In this document: positions 13,275 to 25,429 of the stretch, in pieces | Position numbering within the stretch: the first letter of the stretch is position 1 | Layout: each line of letters opens with the position of its first letter | Assembly: GCA_026874595.1 (NCBI GenBank) | Contig: CM049313.1 | Location: 71,542,659-71,606,658, forward strand | DNA: 64,000 nucleotides | DNA from: Sipunculus nudus | Taxonomy: Eukaryota; Annelida; Sipuncula; Golfingiida; Sipunculidae | Direction of reading: 5' to 3' | The notes under the pieces: model-generated | The model's input: the letters and a program-made list of their open reading frames with translations, nothing else | Database searches by the model: none | What the model was told of the DNA's origin: nothing | Program-made: the position numbers and the translations under genes

Positions 13275-13910
13275 CATAAATAAAAAAAATTTGTAAAAAT
13301 TTGAAAAAAAATACAGGTAGTGCCACCAGTCTGCAGGAACTGATGAACACTCCATGATCAATATATATCCAAAGAATCATGGCTATCAATGCATTGTTTA
13401 TTCATATACTGGAGCTTTTGTATCACAATTTTGATTATTCGGGAGGGGGGGGGGATTATAAGCCAAACAGCTCGGAGGATAAGAGTAACAGTGACCTTAT
13501 TTCAGATTTCTAAGAAGACTTTTCATGGACCTCCCTAGATGTCTAGTATGAAGATTCTAGGTTACGAGGGGTTACGATTTGTGCCCTGTTACAAAATGAG
13601 GCTTAATCTGAAGGTCTCAAGATAGAAAAAAATTTCGTAAAAAATTGAAAAAATACAGGTGGTGCCACCAGTTTGCAGGAACTCATGGAACACTCCATGA
13701 TCAATGTTCATGCAAAGAATCATAGTGATCAGTGCAGTAGTTATTTAGCTTTTAAAATAAAATTATTATTCTGGGGGGTGGGTACTTACCAAACCAATAG
13801 CTCGGAGAGACTTAATTTCAGGTTTCTAAGGAGATTTTTTATGGATCTCCGTGGATGTCAAGTTAGAAGATTCCAGGTCTAGCGGTTACGATTTGTGCCC
13901 TGTTTACGGC
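13275..13910. repeat. Tandem duplication of about 320 bp inside the composite element
   Basis: The block with ACAGGTAGTGCCACCAGT, GCAGGAACT, ACACTCCATGATCAAT and GGTTACGATTTGTGCCCTGT occurs at about 13310-13590 and again at about 13650-13905, moderately diverged. The open frames in it are incidental. Confidence 0.8.
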
Positions 13911-13942
13911 CGGACGGACGGCGGACGAAGGGTGATCGCTAT

Positions 13943-13971
13943 AGCTCAGATGACTTTCAGTCAGCTGAGCT
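13943..13971 (+). other. Terminal hairpin of the composite element
   Basis: The stem pairs AGCTCAG with CTGAGCT and, inside it, TGACT with AGTCA around a TTC loop, with one A-G mismatch between the two segments. It lies immediately after the GGACGAAGGGTGATCGCTAT segment and directly before the presumed element end. Confidence 0.7.
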
Positions 13972-13973
13972 AA

Positions 13974-15494
13974 ACACTATATTATTATGAGGTATGAATT
14001 CCCGTATCTTTCTAAAAAGAATTGAGACTTTTTGAAACAAGTATTATTTTTCTGCTTTCATGGAGAGGGATCGCAAATTTTGAGTTCCGTCTTCAACATA
14101 CTAATTCTAACGGTTATTTCAGAGCTAATGATGTAACATCGACATTGTGCTTCTCTGACGTATGAGCGTCAATCAAGATATCAAAGTAGGCTAATCGGTT
14201 CAATATAAATACATGTTCCAACAGAATAGTGTTTTCACCTTAATGATGTTTATATGAAGTCGTGATGTAAGATAATGAGACTGTTTGGGTCTGCATCATA
14301 ACGGACGGTTCAGTGGACTGTTCAGAAGCTGCACTTACCGGGAACTCGGTTTTCCTACGTGCATCGTTAGCAATAAAAAGGAAAAGATTTTTGGATACTA
14401 AAACCGGATAATTTAACATAGGAAATATTATGAAATAAGATATGTACTTGAGATAAACTTTATAATATAAATCTTTGAGCCAGTCTGGTTTGCTTCAAAC
14501 ATATTTCAGAAAACGGAATAAATATATCATATACACATATATGTATTTTTCTTGGTCATTCAGAGCTTTAATGCTACGGTCAAAATAACAGTTGAGGTAA
14601 ACACCTTCATGTAGATCTGTAATAGAAGATTCATCTACATCCAGACTTTCTGAGATATCTTGACGTGGAAGATTAGAGAGGAACAGCTCCTGGTTGCAGA
14701 ACAAAGAAACGTCCTTAATTAGCGGGGAGGCGGATAAAGGGTGTTTGTAAATTAGAGAGAGGTCAGCTGTTAATATTCAGTCGAGGCTTCATTCTTACTC
14801 AGCTCCTGATTACGGTTCATCTGTAAAATTAGCTCCAGCCCATAATCCACAAAACAGCCCGCACATGCAGCGGAGATAGGCGTGCAGCTTTTGTTTATTG
14901 TCAAATTCTTTGATCAACAATGATAAATACTCTCAGGATGCCTAGTAAGAAAAGCCAACAATTCAGCAAAGAAAAAAACCGAGACAGCTTAAAAAAATGT
15001 GACATTATGAGTACCGTAATATTAATGTCCAAATTTTCAATAATATCTTTGGCAGCAGGAACCGAAGATTATGAAAAGAACCCCAACAAGTCTTTAACTG
15101 TTTACAAATGTCCATGATTTCGGATTCACTATTGATATCCCAAACCAATGACATTTCTTGAAAGCTAGCAGTAATCAAATAAGAGTAACATATATTTGTT
15201 ATTCTGCAGGTACAAACTGTAAAAGTTACTATGATAAAACGATTTTCTAATTAATATTATTTTTAGAAATCCGTATGTTATATCGATATCACAGGCTTAG
15301 CTTTAAAACTTCAGCGCTTTCATGAGCGCCTGAGCATGATTGAATTTGATGGATTAGTGAGAACCTCCCGGTTCTGCTGAGAACCAAATCAATCAGGTCA
15401 ATAGGAAAACACATCACACCGCAAAAACACATCAATGCAATTGTTTTGACAGAACACCAGCAAGCACATTAGCGATCGCACATTAACTTACTGG
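13974..15494. other. No gene recognised
   Basis: About 1.5 kb without a supported feature. The open frames at 14495-14704 and 14920-15117 are short and lack motifs. Confidence 0.45.
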
Positions 15495-15745
15495 AAAAGC
15501 AAATAATCAACGTGAAAGAGGGAAATAAAAATATACAACCAGCAGCAAACCGGGACCGATGGCAAATACAAAAGTTACAAGTCCCCCGAAAAGCGCACTC
15601 ATTTTTAAGTGGAACACGGCAGTTTGGCACGGCCTTCCCAGAAAGCCAGCTGACCGCTCCCAATTGGTGGGGGTCGACCGTGAAAAAACTCGGTCTCCCG
15701 GCTTTGAGTCCTGTGCTCTACCCCTGAGCGAGAGAAGCCGATTAA
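15495..15745 (-). mobile_element. tRNA-derived SINE, copy 1
   Basis: Read on the minus strand, the sequence starts near 15740 with a tRNA-like head: CTCAGGGGTAGAGCACAGGA resembles an A-box region, and GGGAGACCGAGTTT lies where a B box would be, though decayed. The body (GTCGACCCCCACC, GAGCGGTCAGCTGGCTT, AAGGCCGTGCC) has clear counterparts in the copy at 42868-43104. Homology between two dispersed copies plus the tRNA-like head supports a SINE family. Overlapping short plus-strand frames are incidental. It does not fold as an intact tRNA. Confidence 0.65.
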
Positions 15746-18032
15746 AAATTAAAAAAAAAAAATAACTGGACTTGTTGGATTTATAGATTATTTAAAGTAG
15801 GCTTTATCATGGCATTTCACCCTAATCCTATTAATCGTGATATCAGTTGTGCCGAGTACTTAATGTGATGGTACCAATGTGATGCGCCGTGAAGAATTTG
15901 CTTCAAAAGATATATAGCTCTCTTTCTCAAGAAATAAAGCGGCATGGACACAAACATACGCGACCTTATTAGCAGCTTAGAAGTCATACCCCGTTTCCCG
16001 TTCAGGCAAGCCTTAGGTACACCTTTTTGTTAATGAGTAAGAGTGGCGTAATGCAACACCTAATTATAAGAGCGAATCCCAGGTACGAAGACATTTTCTG
16101 GGGTTTAGGGTGGCCTTTTAACAAGCAAGTAATTACAGCATTCTACTCTGTGAGGATCAGAAATTACCTGCTGGTTTCGTTTGTTGTAATGATTTGTTTA
16201 TGAATAGTGATATATACCTTATACCTGAAGTATGTATGTAGTACTTTCATCTCCTTTGTAATCGCTTTATATCAAATACCTACATTAAATTATGAAGTGT
16301 TTTCAGAAACAGATATACGCTTAAAATAATTTTATCAAAGGGTTTTATTTGCTTCGTTACTCATCAAAACGACTAAGATGGGATAATATAAGCAAACACT
16401 GATACGCAGATCGTATTTCAGTGACACATATGGTGCATATGATAAATTATTTAACTGAAACAGACGGAAGGTTATATTTATACCTGGCGTAGACGGATAG
16501 GAAGAGAAGGTCCGTCTAACAAATTGATAGAGCGAAATGGAATGATACAAGTTTAATTAAATCTCTGTTATGTAATAAGGGAAGAAAACCAACTCCCATT
16601 AGAGATACCGTGAAGGACAGGCAAGTCCCGAGAATGAGAGCAAAATAACGAATACAAATAGAAATAAGTTGCTGTCATACATTTTTACCACAGCAGATTC
16701 AAGGACGGTATAATTGCGCTGCTTTAGTACGACTGATACCGGCGGTTTTGCATGGATAACGAATGGGTTATGAAAGAAGCATTTAAAAGTCTCACTGATA
16801 AAACATATTTATAAAGGAGAATGATATCCATCATTTGTCAATTTTTCATGTGTCTAGGATCCTATGAAATCAATATCCATTATGAGATTTTGTTAAAATC
16901 TGCTCTACTAAAATTTCCTCTGTTGTGAAAGTAATGTTGTGAAATGCCTGCTGTAAAATCTAAAATAAATTTGCATAATTCCTTAGGTCCAAACCGTTCG
17001 GACGAGAGGATGGATCCACTTATAAAAGAATCACACATTCAGGAATGATGTCTTCGTTGTGTGGTCTAGTGGGGGCTCGCTTGGTAAGTTTAATGGGCTC
17101 TGCTGGAAGCACAGGCGAATCAGCTTTTATTTTATTATACATGAAAAGAAATACACGTAAAAACATAGCACAAAAACCTCTCTACCGTTCGTCCTCTTTA
17201 AGGAATCAAACATAACAACAATGTGACCTTTCAGAGGTGAACGTCTGAAACGTTTTGACTTAATGGAGGCTGGGAACCGTGCTACTTTAAGCAAAAGAAA
17301 AACAATCAAACACTTTGAAAACACTAGACTAAATTACCAAGCTCTTACAAACAAAAATAAACGAAGAAAAAACGAGCGAGGCTGTCGTTTTCTTGGTTTT
17401 TTTTTTTTTTTGCTTTATGAATATATTTCCCAGATTTGTTCTTGTGTGTTATAGCCACCAAATGGGCATATGTCTACTCATAGGAAATCAATACATAGTA
17501 GACTTTACTAGGGCACGTGTCTCGTTGAAAACTAATAATTTTCCATGCTGAGTAACACTTTAACCCACAATCCTGAAAAAAAATCCGAAAGAAAAACAAA
17601 ATAGTTCGTATGTTAAACTGAAATGTATCCGGTAAAAGAAATAAAACAAAGTTGAATTACCTGTTAATATGAAACTGCCACGCTTCAGAATTTTCATTTG
17701 GTAATCACGGTATTTGTAGGCGTTCATTACACATTAGTCCAACATGACCTGTACATCGTGTAAGTCGTATACAGTAAGTGATAGAAAACCATCTTGGGTT
17801 AAAACTGGCCATAATTGATCTTATATAAATCAATCTCACAGTCGCAATGGATTTCTATATATACTTTTTTAATACATTTCTGTTCATAAGCCTTTTTGTT
17901 GAAAAGATGTAAGGGATAATCCACCAAAAAGTACAGACAGCCCCTACCCCCTTCATCCAGCCCCCTCATCCCCTGGGTAAAAGCCCCCCCCCCCCCCCCG
18001 CGCCCCGTTTAGACAAGCTCCCTACTGAACCC
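15746..18032. other. No gene recognised
   Basis: About 2.3 kb of mostly AT-rich sequence with an A-rich run at 15746-15764, a T run near 17397-17411 and a C run near 17985-17999. No ORF, RNA gene or dispersed repeat is supported. Confidence 0.45.
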
Positions 18033-20664
18033 CCGACCATACGCTCCTCACACAGTGGTTATACACGGCAGTCCGACCATACACTCCTCACGCAGTGGTT
18101 ATACACGGAAATCCGACCATACACTCCTCTTGCAGTGGTTATACACGGCAGTCCGACCATACACTCCTCATGCAGTGGTTATACACGGCAGTCCGACCAT
18201 ACACTCCTCAGGCAGTGGTCATACACGGCAGTCCGACCATACACTCCTCAGGCAGTGGTTTTACACGGCAGTCCAACCATACACTCCTCACGCAGTGGTT
18301 ATACACGGCAGTCCGACCATACACTCCTCACACAGCGGTTATACACGGCAGTCCGACCATACGCTCCTCACGCAGTGGTTATACACGGCAGTCCGACAAT
18401 ACACTCCTTATGCAGTGGTTTTACACGGCAGTCCGACCATACACTCCTCACACAGCGGTTATACACGGCAGTCCGACCATACACTCTACACACAGCGGTT
18501 ATACACGGCAGTCCGACCATACACTCCTCACACAGTGGTTATGTACGGCAGTCCGACCATACACTCCTCTCACAGTGGTTATACACGGCAGTCCGACCAT
18601 ACACTCCTCACACAGCGGTTATACACGGCAGTCCGACCATACACTTCTCAGGCAGTTGTTATACACGGCAGCCCGACCATACACTTCTCAGGCAGTTGTT
18701 ATACACGGCAGTCAGACCGTACACTCCTCACACAGTGGTTATACACGGCAGTCCGACCATACACTCCTCACGCAGTGGTTATACACGGCAGTCCGACCAT
18801 ACATTCCTCACGCAGTGGTTATACACGGCAGTCAGACCATACACTCCTCACGCAGTGGTTATACACGGCAGTCAGACCATACACTCCTCACGCAGTGGTT
18901 ATACACGGCAGTCAGACCATACACTGCTCACGCAGTGGTTATACACGGCAGTCCGACCATACACTCCTCACGCAGTGGTTATACACGGCAGTCCGACCAT
19001 ACACTCCTCACGCAGTGGTTATACACGGCAGTCCGACCATACATTCCTCACGCAGTGGTTATACACGGCAGTCCGACCGTACACTCCTCACGCAGTGGTT
19101 AACCACGGCAGTCCGACCATACACTCCTCACGCAGTGGTTAAACACGGCAGTCCGACCATACACTCCCCAGGCAGTGGTTATACACGGCAGTCCGACCAT
19201 ACACTCCTCACACAGTGGTAATACTCGGCAGTCCGACCATACAGTCCTCACGGAGTGGTTATACACGGCAGTTCGACCATACACTCCTCACACAGTAGCT
19301 ATACACGGCAGTCCGACCATACACTCCTCAGGCTGTGGTTAACACGGCAGTCCGACCATACACTAATCACACAGCGGTTATACACGGCAGTCCGACCATA
19401 CACTCCTCATGCAGTGGTTATACACGGCAGTCCGACCATACACTCCTCAGGCAGTGGTTATACACGGCAGTCCGACCATACACTCCTCAGGCAGTGGTTT
19501 TACACGGCAGTCCGACCATACACTCCTCACGCAGTGGTTATACACGGCAGTCCGACCATACACTCCTCACACAGCGGTTATACACGGCAGTCCGTCCATA
19601 CGCTCCTCACGCAGTGGTTATACACGGCAGTCCGACAATACACTCCTTATGCAGTGGTTTTACACGGCAGTCCGACCATACACTCCTCACACAGCGGTTA
19701 TACACGGCAGTCCGACCATACACTCCACACACAGCGGTTATACACGGCAGTCCGACCATACACTCCTCACACAGTGGTTATGTACGGCAGTCCGACCATA
19801 CACTCCTCTCACAGTGGTTATACACGGCAGTCCGACCATACACTCCTCACACAGCGGTTATACACGGCAGTCCGACCATACACTTCTCAGGCAGTTGTTA
19901 TACACGGCAGCCCGACCATACACTTCTCAGGCAGTTGTTATACACGGCAGTCCGACCATACACTCCTCACACAGTGGTTATACACGGCAGTCCGACCATA
20001 CACTCCTCACGCAGTGGTTATACACGGCAGTCCGACCATACATTCCTCACGCAGTGGTTATACACGGCAGTCAGACCATACACTCCTCACGCAGTGGTTA
20101 TACACGGCAGTCAGACCATACACTCCTCACGCAGTGGTTATACACGGCAGTCAGACCATACACTCCTCACGCAGTGGTTATACACGGCAGTCCGACCATA
20201 CACTCCTCACGCAGTGGTTATACACGGCAGTCCGACCATACACTCCTCACGCAGTGGTTATACACGGCAGTCCGACCATACATTCCTCACGCAGTGGTTA
20301 TACACGGCAGTCCGACCGTACACTCCTCACGCAGTGGTTAACCACGGCAGTCCGACCATACACTCCTCACGCAGTGGTTAAACACGGCCGTCCGACCATA
20401 CACTCCCCAGGCAGTGGTTATACACGGCAGTCCGACCATACACTCCTCACACAGTGGTTATACTCGGCAGTCCGACCATACAGTCCTCACGGAGTGGTTA
20501 TACACGGCAGTTCGACCATACACTCCTCACACAGTAGCTATACACGGCAGTCCGACCATACACTCCTCAGGCTGTGGTTAACACGGCAGTCCGACCATAC
20601 ACTAATCACACAGCGGTTATACACGGCAGTCCGACCATACACTCCTCAAACAGTGGTTATACAC
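18033..20664. repeat. 40-bp minisatellite array, about 66 units
   Basis: The unit reads TACACGGCAGTCCGACCATA then CACTCCTCACGCAGTGGTTA. It runs head to tail over 2.63 kb with very few length changes; one 39-bp unit occurs at about 19301-19339 and its duplicate. Variation concentrates at a few sites: CACGCAG alternates with CACACAG, CATGCAG and CAGGCAG, and CAGTGG with CAGCGG. Because 40 leaves remainder 1 on division by 3, the three forward frames read the same 40-residue periodic peptide in different phase. That produces several overlapping frames of 310-478 codons. These are by-products of a stop-free unit, not evidence of a gene. On the minus strand each frame meets TAA every 120 bp. Confidence 0.97.
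18141..20617. repeat. Higher-order duplication of 1,239 bp within the minisatellite
   Basis: Rare variant units recur with a constant offset of 1,239 bp. Examples are the ATGTACGGCA variant at 18541 and 19780, and the GGTTAACACGG 39-mer at 19337 and 20576. One period equals 30 units of 40 bp plus one of 39 bp. The two blocks differ at only about ten positions by eye, so the duplication is recent relative to divergence among the units. Confidence 0.9.
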
Positions 20665-21141
20665 TGCATCCTCCAAGACATCCTTTCGTGAAACCGCTGC
20701 TTTGTATAGCAAGGTTCTCTTTGCTCGAACACCAGGGTGCGCACAGAGCACATAATATTGTAATCAGTCCAATGAAAGCGTTGTATTGCATTGTGCAGCC
20801 CAAATTTTAAACATGCGACACCCGCTCTCGTTGGTTGATAACACTTGGATCCGAGCTCTCTTTTATGCTGATTTTGCCCCTTTGTCAGAACGGGAGCGAT
20901 CCCCCTCATGGTCACCCACTAATGACAAACAGGACATACTTTTCCTCATTCTAGCCATATAACATGAGTACATATTTTGGTTTTACATGAATAATTTTCC
21001 TCAATGTTCAAATAAATCTTATGATTTATTTACCCAAACTTCAGATATATTCAACAAGATTCTGCAATGTTGGTTAACTATAAAATTTTAGTTAGACAGT
21101 TAACATATACCATGTACATAATCTACTCGATATTTGAGGTG
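20665..21141. other. No gene recognised
   Basis: Flank of the minisatellite. Sequence is unique-looking, and the short overlapping frames have no motif. Confidence 0.45.
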
Positions 21142-21256
21142 CATAAATGAGCGATTCCTGTAGGAAAAACTATTAACTATCTAAAAAAACATAATTATAT
21201 CATAAAAGTTTTTTTAGATAGTTAATAGTTTTTCCTACAGGAAACGCTCATTTATG
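21142..21256. repeat. Near-perfect 49-bp inverted repeat with 17-base spacer
   Basis: Arm 21142-21190 and arm 21208-21256 are reverse complements with one mismatch, A at 21154 against the pairing position in the right arm. The arms contain CTGTAGGAAAAACTATTAAC and its complement. The spacer ATAATTATATCATAAAA is itself part of the tandem unit that continues to the right, so the structure arose inside that array. As RNA or single-stranded DNA it would form a very stable hairpin. Confidence 0.95.
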
Positions 21257-21490
21257 AAAACATAATTATATCATAAAAGTTTATCACTGTAGAAAATATC
21301 GAAAGTAACTTGAAAAACTATCGAAAAATATAATTAGATCATAATAGTATACTACTGTAGAATATATAGAAATAAATATAAACTATCGGGAAAACATTAT
21401 TAGATCAAAATAGTTAATTACTATAGAATATAGAATATAACTATAAACGATCGGAACTTATAATTATATCACAAAAGTTGGTTAAACATT
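21180..21490. repeat. Degenerate ~67-bp tandem array, about 4 units
   Basis: Units are marked by ATAATTATATCATAAAAGTT or variants, then ACTGTAGAATAT, then AACTATCGG. They begin near 21190, 21260, 21328, 21396 and 21460. Divergence is high, so the array is old, in contrast to the nearly perfect inverted repeat at its left edge. Confidence 0.75.
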
Positions 21491-24400
21491 ATACACTCCA
21501 CTAAACTGTGAGGATGAAAAGAAGACAAAACTCCTAAAAAATGAGAGAACATCCACCGCTAGCATTCGGACCAGTAATTCTAAAAAACTGCCTGTGTCAC
21601 CGACTGCTCTCGGCTATCAATGGTTAACACGCCCCTAACATGGTCCCTAACTATGTTCCCTTAAATGTTTACTCAACTGTGAACAGTTTTGCCATTCTAT
21701 CTGTTATTAGTTTGAGGAGTTGGAATGGTATCTTTTTATTTATCGCGACTAATTTTTTGTACAATTGTTTAATAAAACCTTCGCCTATTATAATATAATA
21801 TAATATAAAATAACGGTGTAGTAGTCAGTAATCATAAACGTACTATATTTATTTTAACTTTAATCCATTCTGCCTTACAAGAGTCTACCATCATCTGGTG
21901 GACACCTAACTCTGGATGACTTAGTGATATAGTTGTGAGGTCGAGTGACCCGATGTATCTGTCCCATAAATGTTTAAATTATCCAAAGCGGTGACACGCT
22001 AACCTTCTGCGTCACGTCACCTGAGCATTACGGATTAACAGCTGAAGTACATCGACATTAATGTCAGTCTGTATAGTCGTCTATTTATCAATTATTTCCC
22101 GCCCCTTTTATATTGACAAGTCAAATAAGAATGCATGTGTGGCTTACATTCACAATGCCTCCATTAAGTTTCATTTGTGAGGCCAGACCTATCGGTCAAG
22201 GTGTCCTAAGGTAAACAAAAACGACACGAATCGCCATATATTCCTTCAACAGTCTATGAATCATCTGTAGTGTAATTTTATAGAGAAAATAAACTGTTAT
22301 TGTATATGATAATTTGTCTTTTATTCAAACGATAATGCTTAATGCATCGTGGCACGAACTGCACCGATTCCAGAATAAGTATAAAAGAAGAACTGCCCCA
22401 CGCTATCTGTAACAGGTATCATTTATCGTATGCCCTATACCTGTGTATTCAATTTGTGCATAGTTTATGACATTTCAACGCGTGAGTGTGTGAAATTAAA
22501 CTATTTTGGCCTCCGGCTAATGGAATCTTTTCAAACAAGAAGACCCATTTTGAAAGACGGAAAAGGTTTCCTAGGTTCACAGAACAACTGCCAAAGCTTA
22601 ACGTTAATGAAGCGCCAAGGCTGTAATTGAATGGTCTGCACGGCCTGTAGGCGGCACGGCCAACAAAGAAAAAACGCGGTGAAGAAAATGATCTAATACG
22701 GACAAATATGGCGTAAAGGGAAAATCGTCGCCGGCACCAACAACGTTACACCCGGGTCCTTCAGTACATGCGTTTGTTAGATGCAGGTCTGTATCTTCTT
22801 TTTTAGGCTGTACACCAAATGTCATGGACGTACTTTAATGCAATATCCTGCCAATGTGTAATATAACGGTTGAATAGTTTATTAATTTTTTTTCTTTTGA
22901 CGTGTCAAGATGGGATGAAGGATCACTGGTCCCGCATCAGTTTACCAAGGAGGAACTGAAAGTAACACTGGAAAAAAAACCCCGAATATTAGACATTTAG
23001 GCCTCGAAGCAATCTGACGGAATAAGCTAAGCTTTCTCCTCTCACTTAACGAAAAACAGGAATAACTTTGAGTATGTACCGCACTGAGATAGTATGGTAT
23101 GTGTAGGATCGCGACCACATTTCCACTCTTACTTTTTGAATCTGCTTAAAGTGACATAGTCAGGAACATTATTATGCCTATTCTTTCATACTATCAGTTC
23201 AGTTTTGCTTTATACAAACGTTTCCCAGCACTACCTATCCCAGAACACATTCTCTGTACCTTACATTTGGTTGTATAACAGCTAGGCGTGTTTGTTAACA
23301 CAGTTCACGTGTGGCTGTTTACCATAACAATGTCTCTTGACGGGAGGTCCGATTTTGAGCCGCAAGACGAGAAGTTTCAGCCAGCGGGAACATGTAATAA
23401 ATTTTGGGGCCAAGTCAGTCAGGGCATCTCGTGTATGGCAGGTGTTGTTTCAGAGTCCCACGAGCTATGTTGACACCTTTGATCGCGCCCGGTCTACTGT
23501 TTTGAACACTCGCTTACATGAGTAAGCAAACGGTTTCAGGGCAATGTTTTGGCAGGTGAAAAATTTATTTTAAAGGGAAGAAGCTATTTTCCCGTGTTAA
23601 TTCAACATGCTTTATAGATGATTGGGCCCCTTTAACACAGCTACCGGACTTCCACTATAGCATAGTGGCCGCTTACAGGGTTTTCATTGCATCATTTTTA
23701 CCTCGAAAACTGTCGTTTGCGTTTTATCTATGGATATTAGTTTCACGTGTTTGTAAAAAGACTTTTCTAATAAACAATTCTTCACGCAGAAGAATACACT
23801 GCAATACAATCATTTACAAAAAATTCACATGTCCAGTCTGGAAGCTTGCCGCCAGAAAGATTCTTAAAATCCAAGTTTGTTGGAGCCCCCCCCCCCCAAA
23901 AAAAAAAAAAGATTACTTGTTGATATCATTTGAAATAGTATTTTAAGTTTAAATTTGAGACCGGATGTTTTTTTTATCATCTGTTTTAAGGACGTTATAT
24001 GAAATTTTATAAAAAGTTAATTCATTTCTAAGGGTCATCAAGAATATATCCTACTGGAAACAGCTGAAGATATTTCAGTAAGTACCCCCCGCAGAAATCA
24101 GCATGAAAAAAAGATGTAATACAATAACATATCAATCATTATCGTTCAGCATTTTTAAATAATGGGACAACGGTGTCAGAGACATTTGATGATAGGCTTA
24201 TTTCCTGAGTGGTTTGCAATAAAACCATCTTCTAAGCTACCAACCAGGTGCACTATAAAATAAAAAGTGAAACAGTCTGAATTACATTAAATATTCTTAA
24301 AGAAAAAGGAATCTATAATAAGGAATGTGTGTTTTGATATCTTATAAGAAACACAAATGGGTATTTTTTCAGTTGTAAATATCAAGTTAACAATGTTTTC

Positions 24401-24508
24401 GCAATCCTTTATTTCATATACAAATCACTAGCTTGAAAGTCTTCACAACTTTACTTCGGAAAGGATTGTGGGATTTGAAATGTTACTCTACTATCGTATT
24501 AATGTAAT
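21491..24508. other. No gene recognised
   Basis: About 3 kb without a supported gene. A TATAA-type pentanucleotide run lies at about 21786-21812 just after an AATAAA, possibly a LINE tail with no recognisable body. A C12 run followed by A13 lies at 23886-23910. The frames at 22430-22630 and 23288-23525 lack motifs. Confidence 0.4.
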
Positions 24509-24512
24509 ATAG

Positions 24513-25316
24513 TGTTACAGGTGCTCTTTTTATTGTGTGACAATGGCGTAACTCGTGTTGTGGCACTTGTGTCTGGCCGCGTTTTGCATTCTCTGTTTAA
24601 TCCGTACTGGTGGAACTCTCGTTGTCATGCTAGCTAGGGGCTTTCTCGCCTGGCGGAGATCACGTGTACACCATGGTGTGTAGAGGCACGCACCGCTATG
24701 TTCTTCTAGATGATTCCTGTAACGCGTGTGTACTGTGTATTATGTTAGACTGTTCGAGAAGTGGAACATTCTCGGCTTGGGGTGAAGAGGTTATAAAGGG
24801 GCTGTGTTTTAAAGCCGAGAGAGCAGCAGAGAAGATTTCTAGCGGACGCAAAGCGTGTGTCAGTTTCTGGGACCTTATCCAACGAGTGCGGCAATTATAG
24901 ATTTTCTTCAGCCTTTCTCCTGGATTTTGTGCATTTGGACTTCAGTTTACCTTCTGGATTGTTACAAGAGCTTTACACTGGACTGTCATTCTCCGAGAGT
25001 ATACATTTAAAGAACTTATCGTTGTGACGGTGGTGGTATCCAGGTACTGTGCACTTTGTGTATTTTACTGTGTCATTGTATTGATTTGTTTTTATACCGC
25101 TCTTTTACTGTATAATTGTATTGATTAAGTGTATTGTAATGTTAGGGTTGTTTTAAGTAAAATTATGGTTATTTGTTAACAAAAACCAGTGACTTCTTTA
25201 TTCATTCCCCTAAACATTTCACGCTGCCTAGTGTTACAGAATCTGATTTTTTATCTCCATTACAAAATTTGTGTTCATCACGCATACGTGATCTGTTTAT
25301 ATTAGGTTCCGTAGCA
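24513..25316 (+). mobile_element. Solo LTR, copy A (TGTTAC family)
   Basis: It begins TGTTACAGGTGCTC and ends GGTTCCGTAGCA, close to the inverted ends TGTTAC/GTAACA. It is flanked by a perfect 4-bp target-site duplication, ATAG at 24509-24512 and 25317-25320. Length is 804 bp. A TATA-like TTATAAAGG at 24791-24799 supports plus orientation. Shared landmarks with copies B and C include GACAGTGGTGRTATCCAG-type sequence, TGTATTGTAATGT, and the 3' region with CCTAGTGTTACAGAATCTGA and ATCTGTT. No internal coding region follows, so this is a solo LTR, presumably left by LTR-LTR recombination. It is the most diverged of the three in its 5' half. The family is probably Ty3/Gypsy-like, given 4-bp duplications, but no pol sequence confirms this. 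Confidence 0.88.
24791..24799 (+). promoter_or_regulatory. TATA-like box in solo LTR A
   Basis: TTATAAAGG followed by GGCTGTG. Copy B has CTATAATTAGGGGCT in the same place. In copy C the box is degraded (TTACAATTAGGG). Promoter function is inferred from position only. Confidence 0.4.
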
Positions 25317-25429
25317 ATAGTAAATGATGGGATGAACACTGGTAGAAAAAAAGTCTACATTTCTTTCACTTTCATTTGTAGAAAAGACTGATGTTCCCAA
25401 GCAGCTGCACATAATGCGTTACATTGGAA

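Larger units (their letters stand above)
12112..13973. mobile_element. Composite non-autonomous element ending in a hairpin
   Basis: The left edge carries GGGACCCATGGGTCACTGTG followed by GCTCAGCTGA (12118-12147). The right edge carries the matching TCAGCTGAGC (13961-13970), so the ends share a 10-bp inverted repeat. A second left-end-like word, GTGGCCCATGGGCCATGACG, lies at 13115-13134, which suggests two related units joined or nested. The right end has a GGACGGACGGCGGACGAAG segment, a terminal hairpin and then CTAA. It encodes no protein. This arrangement matches a very common class of bivalve genome repeats. Helitron-like ancestry is possible, given CTAA after a hairpin, but unproven. Confidence 0.6.

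Noticed and set aside
18033-20664. CRISPR-like array or a repetitive protein gene
   Set aside because: Units are contiguous 40-bp repeats with no spacers, and the setting is a eukaryotic repeat landscape. The long frames exist in all three forward phases, as any stop-free unit of this length would give. No start context or regulatory signal supports translation.
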